From: Fasciola hepatica
Lineage: Eukaryota > Platyhelminthes > Trematoda > Plagiorchiida > Fasciolidae
Direction of reading: 5' to 3'
NCBI GenBank assembly: GCA_948099385.1
Contig: CANUEZ040000129.1
Span: 4,340,001-4,404,000 of the forward strand
DNA length: 64,000 bases
Part shown: positions 1 through 13,117 of the stretch, piece after piece
Position numbering within the stretch: position 1 is the first letter of the stretch
Layout: each line of letters opens with the position of its first letter
The notes under the pieces: model-generated
Database searches by the model: none
Seen by the model: the letters and a program-made list of their open reading frames with translations, nothing else
What the model was told of the DNA's origin: nothing
Made by a program: the position numbers and the translations under genes

Positions 1-1595
1 TGTGCAGGTAGGTTTGGTGCCTTGTGGGGACTTACATGAAGATGGGTATGGAAGCCATAACTACCAGGAAAGAGGTAAGCCGTTGAAGAGCTTGAATGTC
101 AAGTGAAATCAGCAAAGAATTTCAAAGCAGAGCCATTGAAGAAACAGTCCAATGGAGAGGGAAGAAGCTGCAAGTACGACCAAGCAAATATGCAGAGATA
201 GTGAGGAGGGAAGAAAAAAGCAGCAGCGAAGAGAAGGACGGGCAAGAATAGACAGTGGCAATCAGATGGACGTGAGAATAAGTTATTCTATGTAAGTGAT
301 AAAAGAATAAACAGTCAAGTTCTGATCGACTGCAGTTGTTTGATGTTTTATTTCATGGTGATCTTCGTTTCCACAGGGGTCAGGTAGCAAAAGATTCGGG
401 AACCCGCGGCAAAGAGGGCAGGCAGGCTTTGGTTGACATTGTGGGGAGAAAGGGTTGAAAATGCAACGGCGTGGGCTGAATTTCAGCCATTGATTCGGGT
501 AGAGCTGCGCCAAGTGAACTGAACTCTTCGGATGGAAAACGAACAAAAGATTTTGGGGTGGTGTGGTGCTTTGGTTGACGTAAAACTTCGGCCATATTTT
601 CTGGTGAGACTGTCAAGATGGATCGCAACCCGGCTAATAGAACTGTGATCAAAGCAGCCGGCGAAGAAAGGTTTTTCATATAGCGTCAACCAGCTCAAGT
701 GCAGGTTTAAACTATGGCCATCCGGGGTGGAGGGCAGCCAACTCCAGTCGCTCAAATGGCTGAATCCATATGACAGTCCGAGTTTAAGCCCTGTCGGCCG
801 ATGGATTCTCAGGCTAAGAACGGGATGTAAAAAGGGATGAGATGTGTGGCGGCATGAAGGATGTTCAGGCTGGGGTATTTTATTAACGTTGCAACAGAAA
901 AACGACTACAGTTTTGATAACGAATTTCGGTAAATGGTTGCCTATGGGCAGATCTGTGCAGGATTAAGAAGCGGAGACATTGTGATAGTTTTGTAGAGTG
1001 GCTAGATGATGATGGAGTTTTGAAGGAGGTGACAGTAAGCGAGGAATTAGTCAGAGTGCGGAACAATGACGTTCGTATGTGGTAAATGAGAAGAGGGGCC
1101 CATTGAATATCGAGGAGAAGAGAAAATGGGATCAGAAAACGAGATCCGAGTTATAGTTGTATGGGTCTCTACCTGTGAAGGTATTGGGAAGAGATGCGAA
1201 TGGGTAGTTTCAGCGCGACCAGCTTTCAATAAGCTCAGAACATTTCCTGAGACTGAACATCAGAGGAGAATTATAAACCGGGATTGGAATGGTATCAAGT
1301 TGGAGAGGAATAGGGGCACCAGATTAAAGGAGGCAATTTCTTTCCAGTGGTTGGGTTTTCTATTTTAGTCATTGATATACAGCTTAGCAAAGCTCTATTC
1401 AGTGTTTCATGCAGACTATTGCAACCGGGATTATTAGTTGACAAGGTACTCATTTATTGACTTCCATCACAGTAGATCGTTCAGCACTACTGAGTGACCG
1501 AGGTGAGTGAAGGATGTTCATTATTTAGAAAACACAGAGGGGCAAAATCCGGGAGGACATTTGTGCCTTCCCATGTCTGGGTAGTACCAGCGGGC
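1..1595. other. No recognisable gene
   Basis: I see no conserved domain, RNA gene or repeat unit here. Open frames are all under about 105 codons, overlap on both strands and show no recognisable motifs. The plus strand is purine-rich over much of the first 1.3 kb. Confidence 0.5.
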
Positions 1596-2098
1596 CAGGT
1601 TGAGCAGCGATAATCAGGGTAATAGTGTCCACAGGGATATGTAGCAGTTGCAGGTCGGTTGGGTTGCCGGTCCTGAGGTACATATGTGTGACAGGTCAGA
1701 GATATAAGGCACGGTCGGAAAGTGTAAACTGAAAGCCCTGTACGCTATCACCCCGCTTAGGTGCAGGCAGGAGAACCAACGGAATATCTGGTGAACGGAT
1801 GATAGGCAGAGTGGTGGGGCCCCTCCATTCGCGACGTTGGGTCTTGGTTGGTGGTTTGAGGCGCCCATTTCCTTCACAGTCCGGTCTGTGAAAGTTGGAT
1901 TCACAGAGTAGGATTTTCACTGATTTGAGTTTTAGTTTACTCGCAGGAGCGGTAAAGCCCCCTTTGGAACTTTTCATGGGTCCTCAGTCCGCCACATTTT
2001 CATACGTACGTCTAAGGTGCTCGGAACCGCTGGGGGTGGGCCGTTTTTTCACGTGCGGAAGAAGCCATGGTCCGAGAGTAACAGATCTCGAGGGAATT
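1596..2098 (+). repeat. 503-bp dispersed repeat, inverted partner of 20455-20957
   Basis: This block reads as the reverse complement of 20455-20957 with only scattered mismatches; paired positions sum to 22553. Similarity fades within a few bases at both ends: about 1596, just before a shared gttgagc, and about 2098, after a shared ctctcggaccatgg read on the partner's strand. On the minus strand there are overlapping open frames of 93-96 codons that are preserved in both copies, but I recognise no domain in them. No terminal inverted repeats or target duplications are obvious, so the class of element is unknown. It could be a fragment of a longer mobile element or a segmental duplication. Confidence 0.85.
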
Positions 2099-3348
2099 GC
2101 CGTTTTGAACGCTAGAGGTTGGAAACTGTGGAAAGCACGCTTGCTGGGGGAAAGCACTAATGACGTCACTCATCCATTAGCTACAACTGCAAGATGTTCC
2201 TGACACCAAAACAATCCATTGCTTAGCTGCCATTGTAGAAAACAGAAGGGTAAACTCTATGAAGGGAGTCAGAAAACTGTCATACCTAACGAACAAAATT
2301 GGGCGGACTAGTCTGCCCCTGGATTTAACGCCATAGCAGCACGTCTGAGTCAGTGCGTATGAGCTACACTCCCTGTGAGCTATGGACTCTGTTCCCGGTG
2401 TTTAGCAGGGATTGGGAGCAGAAGAGTGTGTAAGGATTTCGCAGGGCTAAAAGGGTTTCAGCTTCTCATCAGGCAAGAATGTGGGATTTAGACCAGCATA
2501 GGAATAGTACAGGGAACTTGAGACAAACACTATCGTGGTGCTGGATATGCACTAGGACTTGCGGTAGAATAACTAGCACTAGTCACGGGGCTGACCAATA
2601 GTATAAGACAGTGTTGGATGTTGGGCCAGCGTGGAAGATAGAAAAAGTGCAAATGAATGAACAAATAAGCGAGATTCGCAGACGGATCATGAGATAAGTT
2701 GCAGATGCAAAAGATAGTTATTAGGTAGAGACCAATGTTCTAGGCTGTCTTCGTATCCTTGGTCTAAGGTTCCTACGAGAGCATGACCTACTGATAGCAG
2801 ATGACGCACCAAGAGGGTTTGTCTGGAGCTTTTGAAATTGTTTTGGCGTGCAACACGATTCCAGTGAATCAGGTAGTCTATACCAGTTGCTAGAAAATCG
2901 CGAAATATCTGCATCTGATTAAGAGTCGTGAATGTGGGGATAATATCAGTAAATTATAGATTGCCTGTAGAGAGTGGGCAAGGATTATCAATAGAGACAC
3001 TGAATGGGGTATCATAGGTTAAGTTGTAATGAGGCTTGATGACACTTTAGGGATGAAGGCAAAATATGGTATCTTACTTGGTTATTCACCAAGACAAGGG
3101 CTACCAATGTCTTCTTCAGAAAAAGGGTCGCAAAGGAGGTGCACTTTTCTTTCTAATGTAAACAAGGTGGCTGAGCTGGCAGAGGAGTCGTGAGAGGGTT
3201 ATAAATGAAAGCCATTTTCAAACGCGTGGTCTGCAAAAATACGTTCACTTGTCGGGTTGATCGCGTTGGGAACATTACAACTTACATTTATTGCTCATCT
3301 AAAAGAGAAGATATTGGATAGAATACGCTTATCAACTGGGAGTTTACT
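2099..3348. other. No recognisable gene
   Basis: No conserved motif, RNA gene or repeat was found by eye. Short open frames on both strands look random. Confidence 0.4.
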
Positions 3349-3349
3349 T

Positions 3350-4155
3350 CATACCTTACTGTGACGGATGAGGAAAAAATCAGACCTGATATTTAGGCTC
3401 GATGGTGGCGTACGTAGAAGTGAAATACTGTTCCGCAGCGGGTGTGCACTGTGGCCAATAAAATGAGGAAAAATGGCGGAAAAATTACCTGCGCCCAGGT
3501 TCGTATAGTATAATGACATCGAGCTTCGGGCGTCACAGCCAAAGAGAATCGAGTTCGAGTTGGTCACACTGCTTTGATGGGGTAGGAGTGAGTTTGGTCC
3601 AAAGAAGCGGCTAAGGAGGGAGCGTTGGAGGTTTCCATTCGCGGCGGAAGTGGTTTTTGTCATGTTGGGGCTAATAAGAGAAAAATATCCGAGAAATGGC
3701 TTGACGTGGGAGCGGTGTACTATGAGCCAGCTTTCCTTCAGCTTGAAGCAGCAAAAGATCAGACCGGTGGTCCGCCTTGACTTTGACACTTGTAGGATGT
3801 CTGTTCGGTAGAGCTGAGAGCGGAGAATCAATGTGGACCAAGGTCTCTACTGAGGGAGGAGTGGGGATTGAGTGGCCACTGAGCAGAATGGATCCAGGAT
3901 TTATGGTACTTTTTTGAGTAAGTGGTAAAATTTGGACGCCGATGACTGCATGTGCCACTCGTGGCACCAGCGGTCGAGGGAGATTAGGTCATCAGAGATG
4001 TGAGCTAGTGTAGCTGATAGGTTGCTTGGGTCAGACGGATAGACCACCTTTGAATCATCAACAAATAGATATAAATTATCACGACGAACTGCCCAGCCTG
4101 GTTTCTCTAAATATTTTTCATGTTCTACTTGCATGACCAATATATTAAATCTCAT
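3350..4155 (-). pseudogene. Decayed non-LTR retrotransposon RT fragment (palm/thumb and C-terminal tail)
   Basis: The minus strand near 4,090-4,030 reads LYLFVDDSKVVYPSDPSNL. This matches the RT catalytic block of non-LTR elements, in which the usual [YF]-A-D-D appears as F-V-D-D. It continues through a thumb-like segment (SLDRWCHEWHMQSSASKF) to a stop near 3,903. A further 160-codon open frame (3831-3349) in another frame looks like the element's C-terminal tail (SLYYTNLGAGNFSAIF), but that part is weaker. Positions 3871-4060 are clearly homologous to 27600-27790, a second copy of the same family. The fingers domain, endonuclease and ORF1 are missing. The fragment is frameshifted and cannot encode a working enzyme. 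Confidence 0.7.
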
Positions 4156-6275
4156 AACGATGATGTCAACGATGGCGAAGGGATGATTATAGTTTTACTC
4201 GATATGACCTAGGCTCTTGCCCGCGTTTGCCATCCTCGACTTTTAGCTGAATTACACGCATATGCAGTGTGGGCCCACTTTATCCTCGGCCTCCTTCTCA
4301 TCAGCCTTTATGCAATCGGGCCGCTGACGTAAATGACACGATGTTATTGCCCAGAGCTGTATCTATTGGGGTCGTTCGGGGTAGGGTTCTGCCACCAGTA
4401 CTCTTTTGCCGTAGGTAAACGATATATTTAGCGTAATGCTTCGCGGGGTTCCTTTTCGTTTTGTTGATAACGTAAGAATATAACGTACGTGATCTTCATT
4501 GATGTAAAACATTAATGTTTTGTCCCACCATTGCCCTTCAATACATGCCACATATTTCCTAACAGTTCATCAGCTCCAGATTTGGGTTTCCTTTAGTCTT
4601 GCTTGTTTGACTCCCCGAAACAGAGATCTATTCAAATTCCGAAGGCTCAAAAGTTGGTTGAATTACTTTATATAATATTTCCGCTTCAAGAAAGTAAAAT
4701 CAAAATTTAGTGAGGCCCATGTTAGAACAGTTTTATGAGGCGACTCAATGGTTCGTTTCGATATGCGGCGGTAAGACCGAATATCCACTGAGATTGTGCA
4801 ACGATCATTCACAGTGCAGATAGAGTGTCCTTCTGCAACTCTGGACCGTAGGCAATAATGTAATCTTTCACTTCTGGATCCGCTGTGGCTGAAAATACTA
4901 AAAACTGACTTACCATTCTCCTTGGGCGACACCGCATCCATTCCTGCGAATAAGCATCTGTAATGCCACCCCAGGTATAAACTTTACTTAGCCACTCCGG
5001 GCCAATCTGTCCCAGGGCTGGTCACCAGTATGACTCGCCCTTGTAGCAATCTCTGATCTTATCTCACGTACTATTCTGCCCTGCAGGTTTGCATGAACAT
5101 CACTGTTGCTCGACAGTGGTTTTCCTGACCGCTATCCTAGTACCATCCGGTTCTTGATCGTAGTTATCAGCAGTATCCCTAGGCCATCCTTCTCGTTGGC
5201 CCCGCGCTCTATGCTTCCGTAACCTTACTAGGCAGCAAAGGTGGTGCCCATGAACACCTCTTAGAATACCCATGGACTTTCGGTGCTCTTTAAAGCTAAG
5301 CAGTTACCGGGTTGTTGTCAAAGCTTCTAAGATACATTAGCGGTCCAATTTCTTCATAGTTAAATAAGAGTAAGTAAGTAAGAGTAAGATGCAGCTACAG
5401 ATTCGGTCACTTGACCGCCAATCTACGTTTGAGTGTACAGGTATTCTTTGTTGAGCTTGAAGTAATCCATTTTATTAACACTTGGTCACGTAGGACAGAG
5501 CCAACGAAACGGTCTAGGCTTTTGGCAGGCTTTACACCCCTATCCGCTTGACCACAACTGGGACCTTTTGAGTCTGCGGCTTTTCTTTCAAATTTCCTCC
5601 GGATTGGTTTTATCGTTTGGATCTCCATGAACGTCGGCCACCAAAGGAATTTTCGAATTGTCTGACCGTCAACTACACTGCAACAATGCTTTATCTCCAT
5701 TAAATTATGTCAGCCAGACAACTGGAACTTGGGATCGTACTTACGCCAAAAATTGTTGGACTGCCGATGGACTTCTCGAACGGATCGCTGGACTAACCCT
5801 TCTTATCAATTACTGAAACTTCCCTAAAAAGCGCCGTTAGAAAATTTATCATCCCCTCTGATAGCGTAACTCCTTTTCTGCCCGTTGTCACCCAAACATA
5901 TAAGCTATTCGATGACCAAAGTTACCGTGAGGATTCCCAGCAGATGAACTTTTCTTTCTATGGTCTTCCTTCTGACACACTACGCTAAGTATTTTCACGA
6001 AGCGTAAAAGCTTTTTTCATTGGCATCATCCAGTTTGCCGTCATATAGACGCGCTGCGGCTCCTGACCAACAGTACACCCCCTTGAGGTCTAGCGAACCA
6101 CTCGGCGAATCGCGAGCTACCGATGTGCAACCTTTGGAATGACTCCTTCCTTGAATAACTGGGTATTCAAATTTCTCAGAGAAAGGTAAACTTATACGCA
6201 GAGTGTGGGGGAGAGACACTGCATGGGATAGGTAGCTCGTGCAGCCCCACGAGGGCCGGCGTAGAGACCACTCCT
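4156..6275. other. No recognisable gene
   Basis: I see no conserved domain. A short stretch near 5,270-5,330 with agctaagcag vaguely recalls 5S rRNA, but it does not extend to a full gene. Confidence 0.4.
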
Positions 6276-6279
6276 TACT

Positions 6280-7040
6280 CTGTTGTACACCGACGTTGGG
6301 TCGCGAACTGGATTGCAAACTCTTTATGTATGCTGGTGACGTCGTTATGGTGGGCGATGGTAGGTGGGGAGCCTCGTAGGACAACCTCGACAAATTGTTA
6401 ATGGGGCACGTAGTGGGAGCCCACACCCAAAACAGCCACATGCTTCCGTTTTAACGCGGACACCCCTCAGGGGAGCCTGAGGAAACCCTGAATGAAGGTG
6501 GTGTGGTGCTTTTAAAAAATTCCAGTAGATTAAAACATTTGGAGGTATTTATGACCTCGGAATACAAAAAGCAGAGGCAGTGTCCGGAGGCTGCAAAGTG
6601 AGACTATGATATCTTCTCACAGCCGATCGGAGCTGTGAATGCTGCTGCCACTCTACGTATCCCAAGAAATCCCGCTTAAGCCTTAAATCCCAATACGATA
6701 AGGGACAGTAGACCACTTGAACTTGCGAGAAGGTGATTCACACGAATTTTTTCTGAAACCGGGAGCCAACCATATCAGGATAGGATCGTGGAACTAAGCT
6801 CTTATCTACGGAACGAAAGAGTTTAAAGGCAGATCTCCTCTCTGTCCAGAGTTCCGAGAGGCCTCTCAGACTGTGAGAAATTTCAGTTGCTCCCAAGAAT
6901 AAAGCTTTCAATACGCCGTTGCAACACGGCTGTCAGGACAGTTTCCCTCACCAAACGACTAGTGAACCGACGAAATAGAATTTCGTCGTTGGCGGAGGCC
7001 TAAACAATAAAGGCCCTCAAGCGAAGGATATGTAACGGCC
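6280..7040 (+). pseudogene. Decayed CR1-like RT, active site to C-terminus
   Basis: On the plus strand the translation passes through several conserved blocks of CR1-type ORF2, in order but with stops and frame changes. LDCKLFMYAGDVVMVG lies near 6,310-6,355 and is the Y-A-D-D block with the first Asp replaced by Gly. RLKHLEVFMTSEYKKQRQC lies near 6,529-6,585 and corresponds to the 'dLGV..t.dlk...qc' block. PYQDRIVELSSYL lies near 6,770-6,810 and corresponds to the 'sYeeRl..L.L..L' block. A weaker tail follows to about 7,040. The N-terminal fingers, endonuclease and ORF1 were not found upstream. Loss of the catalytic aspartate plus several stops makes this an old, dead 3' fragment. Confidence 0.65.
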
Positions 7041-10000
7041 GGCATATATTGTTTGAACACTCAGTCTAGGATGATGGTACTTTTCTTGACTCCTTGAGCA
7101 GACAAAAGTTATTTTAGCAGCTAAATCTTAGGATCTTCCAGCAGTAAAACAGGCCAGGCTGCAGTGACGGGCTGGAGCAGATGATGCTAAAATGTGGCTT
7201 CAATCCTACTTCTGTGCAAAAGCAAACGGTAAATTTCTTCTTGGCCAACTATTCTGGTAAACTTTGAATCCTGAAGTAAATCACGTGTACGAAGTAGGAG
7301 TCCAAAATCTACCTTTTCTTGTGTTAATCTTGCTGCTCGAACATTGCCGGTGAGCTCGAAGATACCTAACTGAGTAATGGGACAATGAAAAAGGTTCATT
7401 GCACAGATCTGGATGATATCTTGTCTCCTATGTCGCCACTGGACTAGAGGATCGGCCACTGGACCACGAGAAAGAGTTTGGTTTTGTGGCATTTTATTTA
7501 GTCTCTGCAGTCGAAGAAATTCCGTCCCGGAAAATCTATCGGAAATCCCGTGAAGGGTTTTTTGAGTCACCCTCTTCCGCTAGAATGCCATAAAATTTAC
7601 ACCTCACATTGCATTCCTCGTGAGGCAAATATGGCGGAGAGCAACCACGGCCAAGCGCGGATCACAGCCTTTACGAAACATGGAACGTGACCAAGCGAGA
7701 AGAAACCAGTAAAAGTCGCAACTCAAGAAAGACAACCACGACCATTGCTGTCAAAAAGTGTTTCCACCTCGGGACAGTGATCCTAAGACTTACGCGGCTG
7801 CTGACTGACATTCTGATGACTCGGTTACTTCAACCTTAAGAGATTCTGAATTTGCTAGCATTGAGCCGACTCTTATTCACAACCCCAGTGCAGTTCAGAA
7901 CCGTGCTCAATCCCAAGTTCCGAAATTTGGCTATTTTGACTGTGCTCCGCATATCCCAGGGACTACAAGAAAATCACTACTGTTCCCAACGAGCTTGGAA
8001 TAAGGACGCTGACCAAAAAAGACGCCTGCTTCTGACCAATCAAATAAAATCAGGCGCGAAGATCCTAGATGGAATGGCTTTAGGACCTCAAACCTCATCG
8101 TCCAGGTTCCCAGTAAACTGGACCACCTGGCCGCCTGACAGAATCCTTTAACTGAACTATCAAACGTTCTAGTGTGAAGCACATCCTCAGCTTCTTTCTA
8201 ACCTGTTGGAACCTACCATACAGAAGAAACTGCGGAAGACCTTGTCCAACGCTACCTCTCATCTTGTTCATCAAACCGGTTCCACACCAAACCTTTGCAT
8301 ACACACCCCTCTATTACTAAGTCAACCGAAGGTGCACACTTTCTTGGGTGCATACTGATTCGAAACTTGATCACGTGAACAATCTGTCCTTCTGCGACAC
8401 CCTCATTGTGCCGTAGACTCTTAAAACCCCCAAGCAGTTTCCTGCGCCGTCATGAATCACCAGACGCACATCCGCCCCGCAGATTCATTCCATATGATGG
8501 CCCCATCTCGCTGCGTGTTACATACCAACCTTAGAAAACAGAGAAACGTCAAACATTTTGGAGGTCATTGCAGTTTATTTACGTTTCTTCTTTTCACTGT
8601 TTTCTTGGCGACCGATAACTCACACTCTCATGGTCTACTATCATCCACTTTCCCTCCGCACATAATTTGTTGAAATTTTGTGAATATTTTATCGCACCGG
8701 GTAAAGATGAGCTCCGTTTTTAGGAGTTCACGCCGGCGTCTCCACCAAGAACACAAATTTATTTTGATAACCCTCAAAAAACAAAAACAAAGGCCGATAG
8801 GTAGTACGCCTTGGTGGGCTCCTGTCTGTCCGTATGTGCGGTTGAAAAGCTCTGCAAGGAAGATAGCCTATGCACTCTGACAGCAAAAGTCGACAAAATG
8901 TATGGTGCGAAAGTAGACAGAGAAAAAGAAGAATGGTCTAAAATAGTACCAATGGTCGCTGAAGAAACGCAAACCTTGGAAACCAAGGGCCATATAGGCA
9001 TTTCGAGGTCTCGGAGCAAAGGGTGTAAAGACATTTCTCCCTTCCGTTGTATCACACGCACCACAGCACGTTATCCACTTTGGCATAGCACGCACCCGGT
9101 TTACAGGTTGTCCAGAATCCAAGTCAAATTTCCACCAAGAGGTTATTTGCTCCGCCGGTGGAGTCCTAGCGGGTTAAACTGTCTTCCTAAACTCCTAATC
9201 CAATGAAATAATCCACTAGTAGTGACCGTGTGTTCAATTTGGCTCTTATTCAGCTGCTAGTTCTGGTGGATCGTTTTCCTTGTCCTTTGTTATATCACTT
9301 GCCTTTTGTTCTTCTTTTGTATTCTCTTCCAAGTCAACCAGTTGTCTCCATGACTGCATTAGGGTGATAAGAACCTTCCACCATCAACCCGGTTGGAGCC
9401 AGCGCACCTGTTCAAGTAGGCAACCAAAAAAGAGCATGCGCTTAGTTGTCAGCTTTTGAGTTGACCGTTATATCACATAGACATTTGTCTCTCACAGAGT
9501 AAAGTCTGGTTATAGTTTCTCTACCCACAGGGTTCATTTGTGAAGAGGGAATTGGATGACCTGACAAACTTGAAATTTAAGGTAATGTCGAGACCACTGG
9601 AATGAATTCTATCCTTGTCTCACTGTTTCACTACGTGGGGTTCTCCGGGACTTGGAATGCTAGAGGCGAGACGAAAATTAGTTCCAGGTTGTAACATGTT
9701 TTCTGTTCTGGTCCGAGGCGGACTGAAGTGAAAGCTGCGCTGCACCTGTGACGACACTGCAGCTTGTATTCTCAGAGAAGCGTGACAACTGCTAAGATAA
9801 AGATGGGAGGCCTTCATTTGAAGTAGACTTGGTCCATGTGTTATTTCCGCTCTTGTTTTACTACAATAGTAAGCGTGAAACTTTAGTCTGTCAAGTTGTA
9901 AAATAACAAATAGTAAGGGGATAAAAGTTCCACAACTTAATAGATATTTGGCATCATCTGTGACTTCCTTGTCGTACGGCGTGGAAATATACTCACTGCT

Positions 10001-12475
10001 TTTTCAGGACACCGTTTTTGGTATGGTGGCTGTGGAAGCTAATAAGAAATCCGATTTCTGACGCATGGCCACCTAATAGTCAACAGATCCACTTTTCGGC
10101 ATATTCGGTGACAGAGGGCCAGACGATTTATTGAAAGATGGAGACTACAAGGAAAGCCGTATGGAGACTGGCGGAATTTGTCGGCAATGGACCGCGAATC
10201 AAAGGTGCCTCGGCTTTCAAAATGTCGTCACCTTGCTGAACCGGCAGCATTTCATACTTCAAGTGGCCTTTCGTACGATTCTAGTGGAGACTGCGATGAC
10301 AGCAAAGAGTTTATGTTTAAACTCGGACAATACTGTTTCGGTGGGAGCTACGAAATGTAAAAGAGATTCGTTTGTAACCTGCGAAAGCCGGAGCCAAAAA
10401 ACTGTGACTCTATTGTTTTGTTCTTGAGATCATCTTCGCTGTACAGTTTTTGCGTTTGCCTAGAAGAGAGCCCAGTGGAGGACCGGACAGCATTAGAATA
10501 AGGCGACCTTACTGTGTTGAAGGCATCACAAGCTACTAAAGTCAACTCTCCAGAGGAGTGTCAATGCCTGTCGGGGTGACGAGGTAGATGGAAAAGGTAC
10601 GGTAAAGATGAATGCTTCAGAATCTCATGACCCGTGTGGAACAACTCAAGAAAAGACCTGAAGCGCAGGAGAGGCCTTTGATCTTCTAGCAGACCATTAT
10701 TCTTGGAAGGAGACAACTGTACAGCCTGAGGTGAAAATTATGGTAACCGAAAGATGCACAACCGCTTTGCTTTACACTGTTTTTCCAGGAAAGCGGTGGA
10801 TTCACCTAATGATAACAATAATGTCGATGGTAGTAAGTGTATCTCAGACGTGGTGGAGCCAAAAGCAAGCAGAACGACCAGTTTATAAACAGGTAGTTTG
10901 GGAACTTAAATTTTCAAGGTTATTTTTATTGTAAGTCTAAAGAAAGGTTTTTATTGGTAAGCAATGACGATAGGAAAATGGAAGCGGAAAGATAGAAACC
11001 ATCACGTGCCCTTCTTGAAGAGTTGGTAGTGGAAATCAAAACTATAATGTAAGAGGAGGACTAATCTTGTCACTGAGAATGTCAGATGATAAGGATAACC
11101 TCAATTTTTCACAGAGGAAGCAACGGGACAGTATGCCGCGTACCTTTGGTGATCAGAAGTAAAGAAAGGGGCTCATATGCGCGGAAGAGAAGCCTTACAG
11201 GGGAGATAGTGCACATTTTCATGGTAGATGAATGGAGTAATTTTCATGAATAGCATAAAGACCGCACAAAGCAGGGGGTGGAGAAGATAAATAACCTAAC
11301 TTGAGGAAAATATGCGTTAACGAAATGAAGATGAGCGTAATTTTGAGACTTCTCGGAGCCTAAATTGGCACATGATCAAAGCTCATGGGGAACAAAATTC
11401 ACGTGTGCCCAGGTAGAAGAGGACGCCAAAAGAACCACTGAGAAAAGACCAATTTTAATGATCAAATTTACTTTTAGGGTATCCCAGCCTCAAACATCCA
11501 GGTGCAGAATGTGAACAGGAGTGCGTACATGAATCGCCATCTCGTGTCCAACTTAAAAAATGGAGAGGAAGAATGTTCGGACAGTAAATCATTCTCTCCG
11601 GTGGGGAAACTGTGGAGATGAGCCATCATGAGCGCTGAGTTACAATGTTCGAATCGCCCAACTTGGGTTCGCTAATGCTTATGCTTCCGGTTTGAGATGG
11701 GTAAGAAATTTCGCTACAAGAATCGTCCACCTGTGTTCATTAATCCTATGGCAGAGTGGAGGAACTGTTGTGCGCAGCGGTCCGGATCAGTCTGTTCCAA
11801 AGTACCGGTTATTCAGTTTTGGTCTTCCAACTGAAACATCAGCCGACAACATATCTAATCACCACATATCATATGACTTTGAAAATACTTGGAAAAGAAG
11901 TTGGGAGAATCAGCAGGAGCGACAAGGTCAAAGTGGACGAAACTGCGGGATCTGAGATTATACGGACGGGTAGTGATCCGCAGCAGTTAGGAAACTATGT
12001 GAACGCTAGTTGGGTACTCGTTTCTGGAAAGATCCCTTCCTCACTGTTGAGGGATTGACAGACTAGGATTAAATGCCAGAAATGGAATATCAGTGAAAAA
12101 TCGCGGTTTTATTCCATGCCATAATTATTGGATCGTATGAATTCTTTTTTGTACCACCATTTTAATGTTACACCAGCATTTTCCTGGTTACGTCAGCATT
12201 CTGTTACTTTCCAGAAGGTTATTCATCTTGATCTGACACGACTCATGAGTTTGTCTCATTACTTTGTGACTTTTACTCGAGCTTTTGGGCTCTCGTGATC
12301 TCATTTCAAGTTTGTAAGTTTGCGAATTTGTCGACTTCATAGTCGTGCAGTGGGTACGGAGAACCTACCTGGTTTCAAAGATGGGATTCACGTTTGGCCA
12401 TATATTGCTCAAACGTGCCCTATACTAGGTTTACTGCCGTAGTAATAACGCAGTTCGCGGTCCAGTCAACGGTGG
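7041..12475. other. No recognisable gene
   Basis: Five kilobases without a feature I can support. The longest open frames are a 127-codon minus-strand frame at 7187-7570 and a 131-codon plus-strand frame at 8811-9206; neither shows a motif I recognise. From about 10.6 to 11.7 kb the plus strand is purine-rich. Confidence 0.4.
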
Positions 12476-12494
12476 AACCATCCAAAAATGTGAA

Positions 12495-13117
12495 ATGGGT
12501 TTGAAAATCGCTACCGAGGAGTTTTCAGGACGAGGTAGAAAAGAGTGTTCCATGGGGGGTTTTGTGCATCAAGGCTTACCCCGAGGCTTGATGCCTGGTC
12601 CCCTGCTGCTTTTGACGCCCATCGACGGCCCTTCCGCGGAGCTAGGAAATCCAGTATTCTCACATGCGGATAAAGTAGACCTGGTTGCGACAGCATCAGA
12701 CGGCCCCAGCTAACGGAATATGGCCATGGTTCCCCGGTATGTCAAGGATGTTGAACCACCGCAGAATGAGAGTTATTAGCTTCACTTACTGGACTACAAA
12801 GTACGAGTGTCAGTAATGAAGACGGGGTTGCCCGAGGAGAGGGCGAGATTCTTCAGAGGAATACGGTTGAGGATCTAGGATCATGATAACGAGCAACTCC
12901 GAAACAAGTAAGCAGTTTGATATCACCGCTCAGAATGCTTCCAAAACTTTCTCCACCTCAAAAGATTAGTGTCCGTGGGGAATCCTGAGGCGGTGTTACC
13001 GCGCCATAAGATATTCATCCGACCCAGCCTGCAGTACTGCTGTCATGGGCTGCGGCAGTACATGGCGACAGACATCAAAGCCTTGGGACAAGTCAAGCTC
13101 CGCTTCACTAGGTGGTT
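12495..13117 (+). pseudogene. Decayed CR1-like RT with C-terminal blocks
   Basis: Three conserved ORF2 blocks occur in order on the plus strand. First, HQGLPRGLMPGPLLLL (12,567-12,615) matches the 'GvPQGSvLGPLLFL' block. It is followed by NPVFSHADKVDLVA, where the Y-A-D-D catalytic box has become H-A-D-K. Second, near 12,875-12,955 the reading SETSKQFDITAQNASKTFS matches the post-catalytic 'K.s.QC..aa.kA...L' block. Third, at 13,014-13,117 FIRPSLQYCCHGL followed by DIKALGQVKLRFTRW matches the 'vRP.LEYc.qaw....DI..LE.VQrraTk' block. Stops and frame changes separate the blocks. Both catalytic residues of the box are compromised, so the copy is inactive. Confidence 0.75.

Noticed and set aside
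5255..5345. Faint 5S-rRNA-like stretch (agctaagcag ... cgggttgtt)
   Set aside because: Only a short motif matches; no full-length gene, internal promoter or terminator can be traced.
8811..9206. 131-codon plus-strand frame
   Set aside because: Overlapped by two minus frames of similar length, with no motif and no splice or promoter context.
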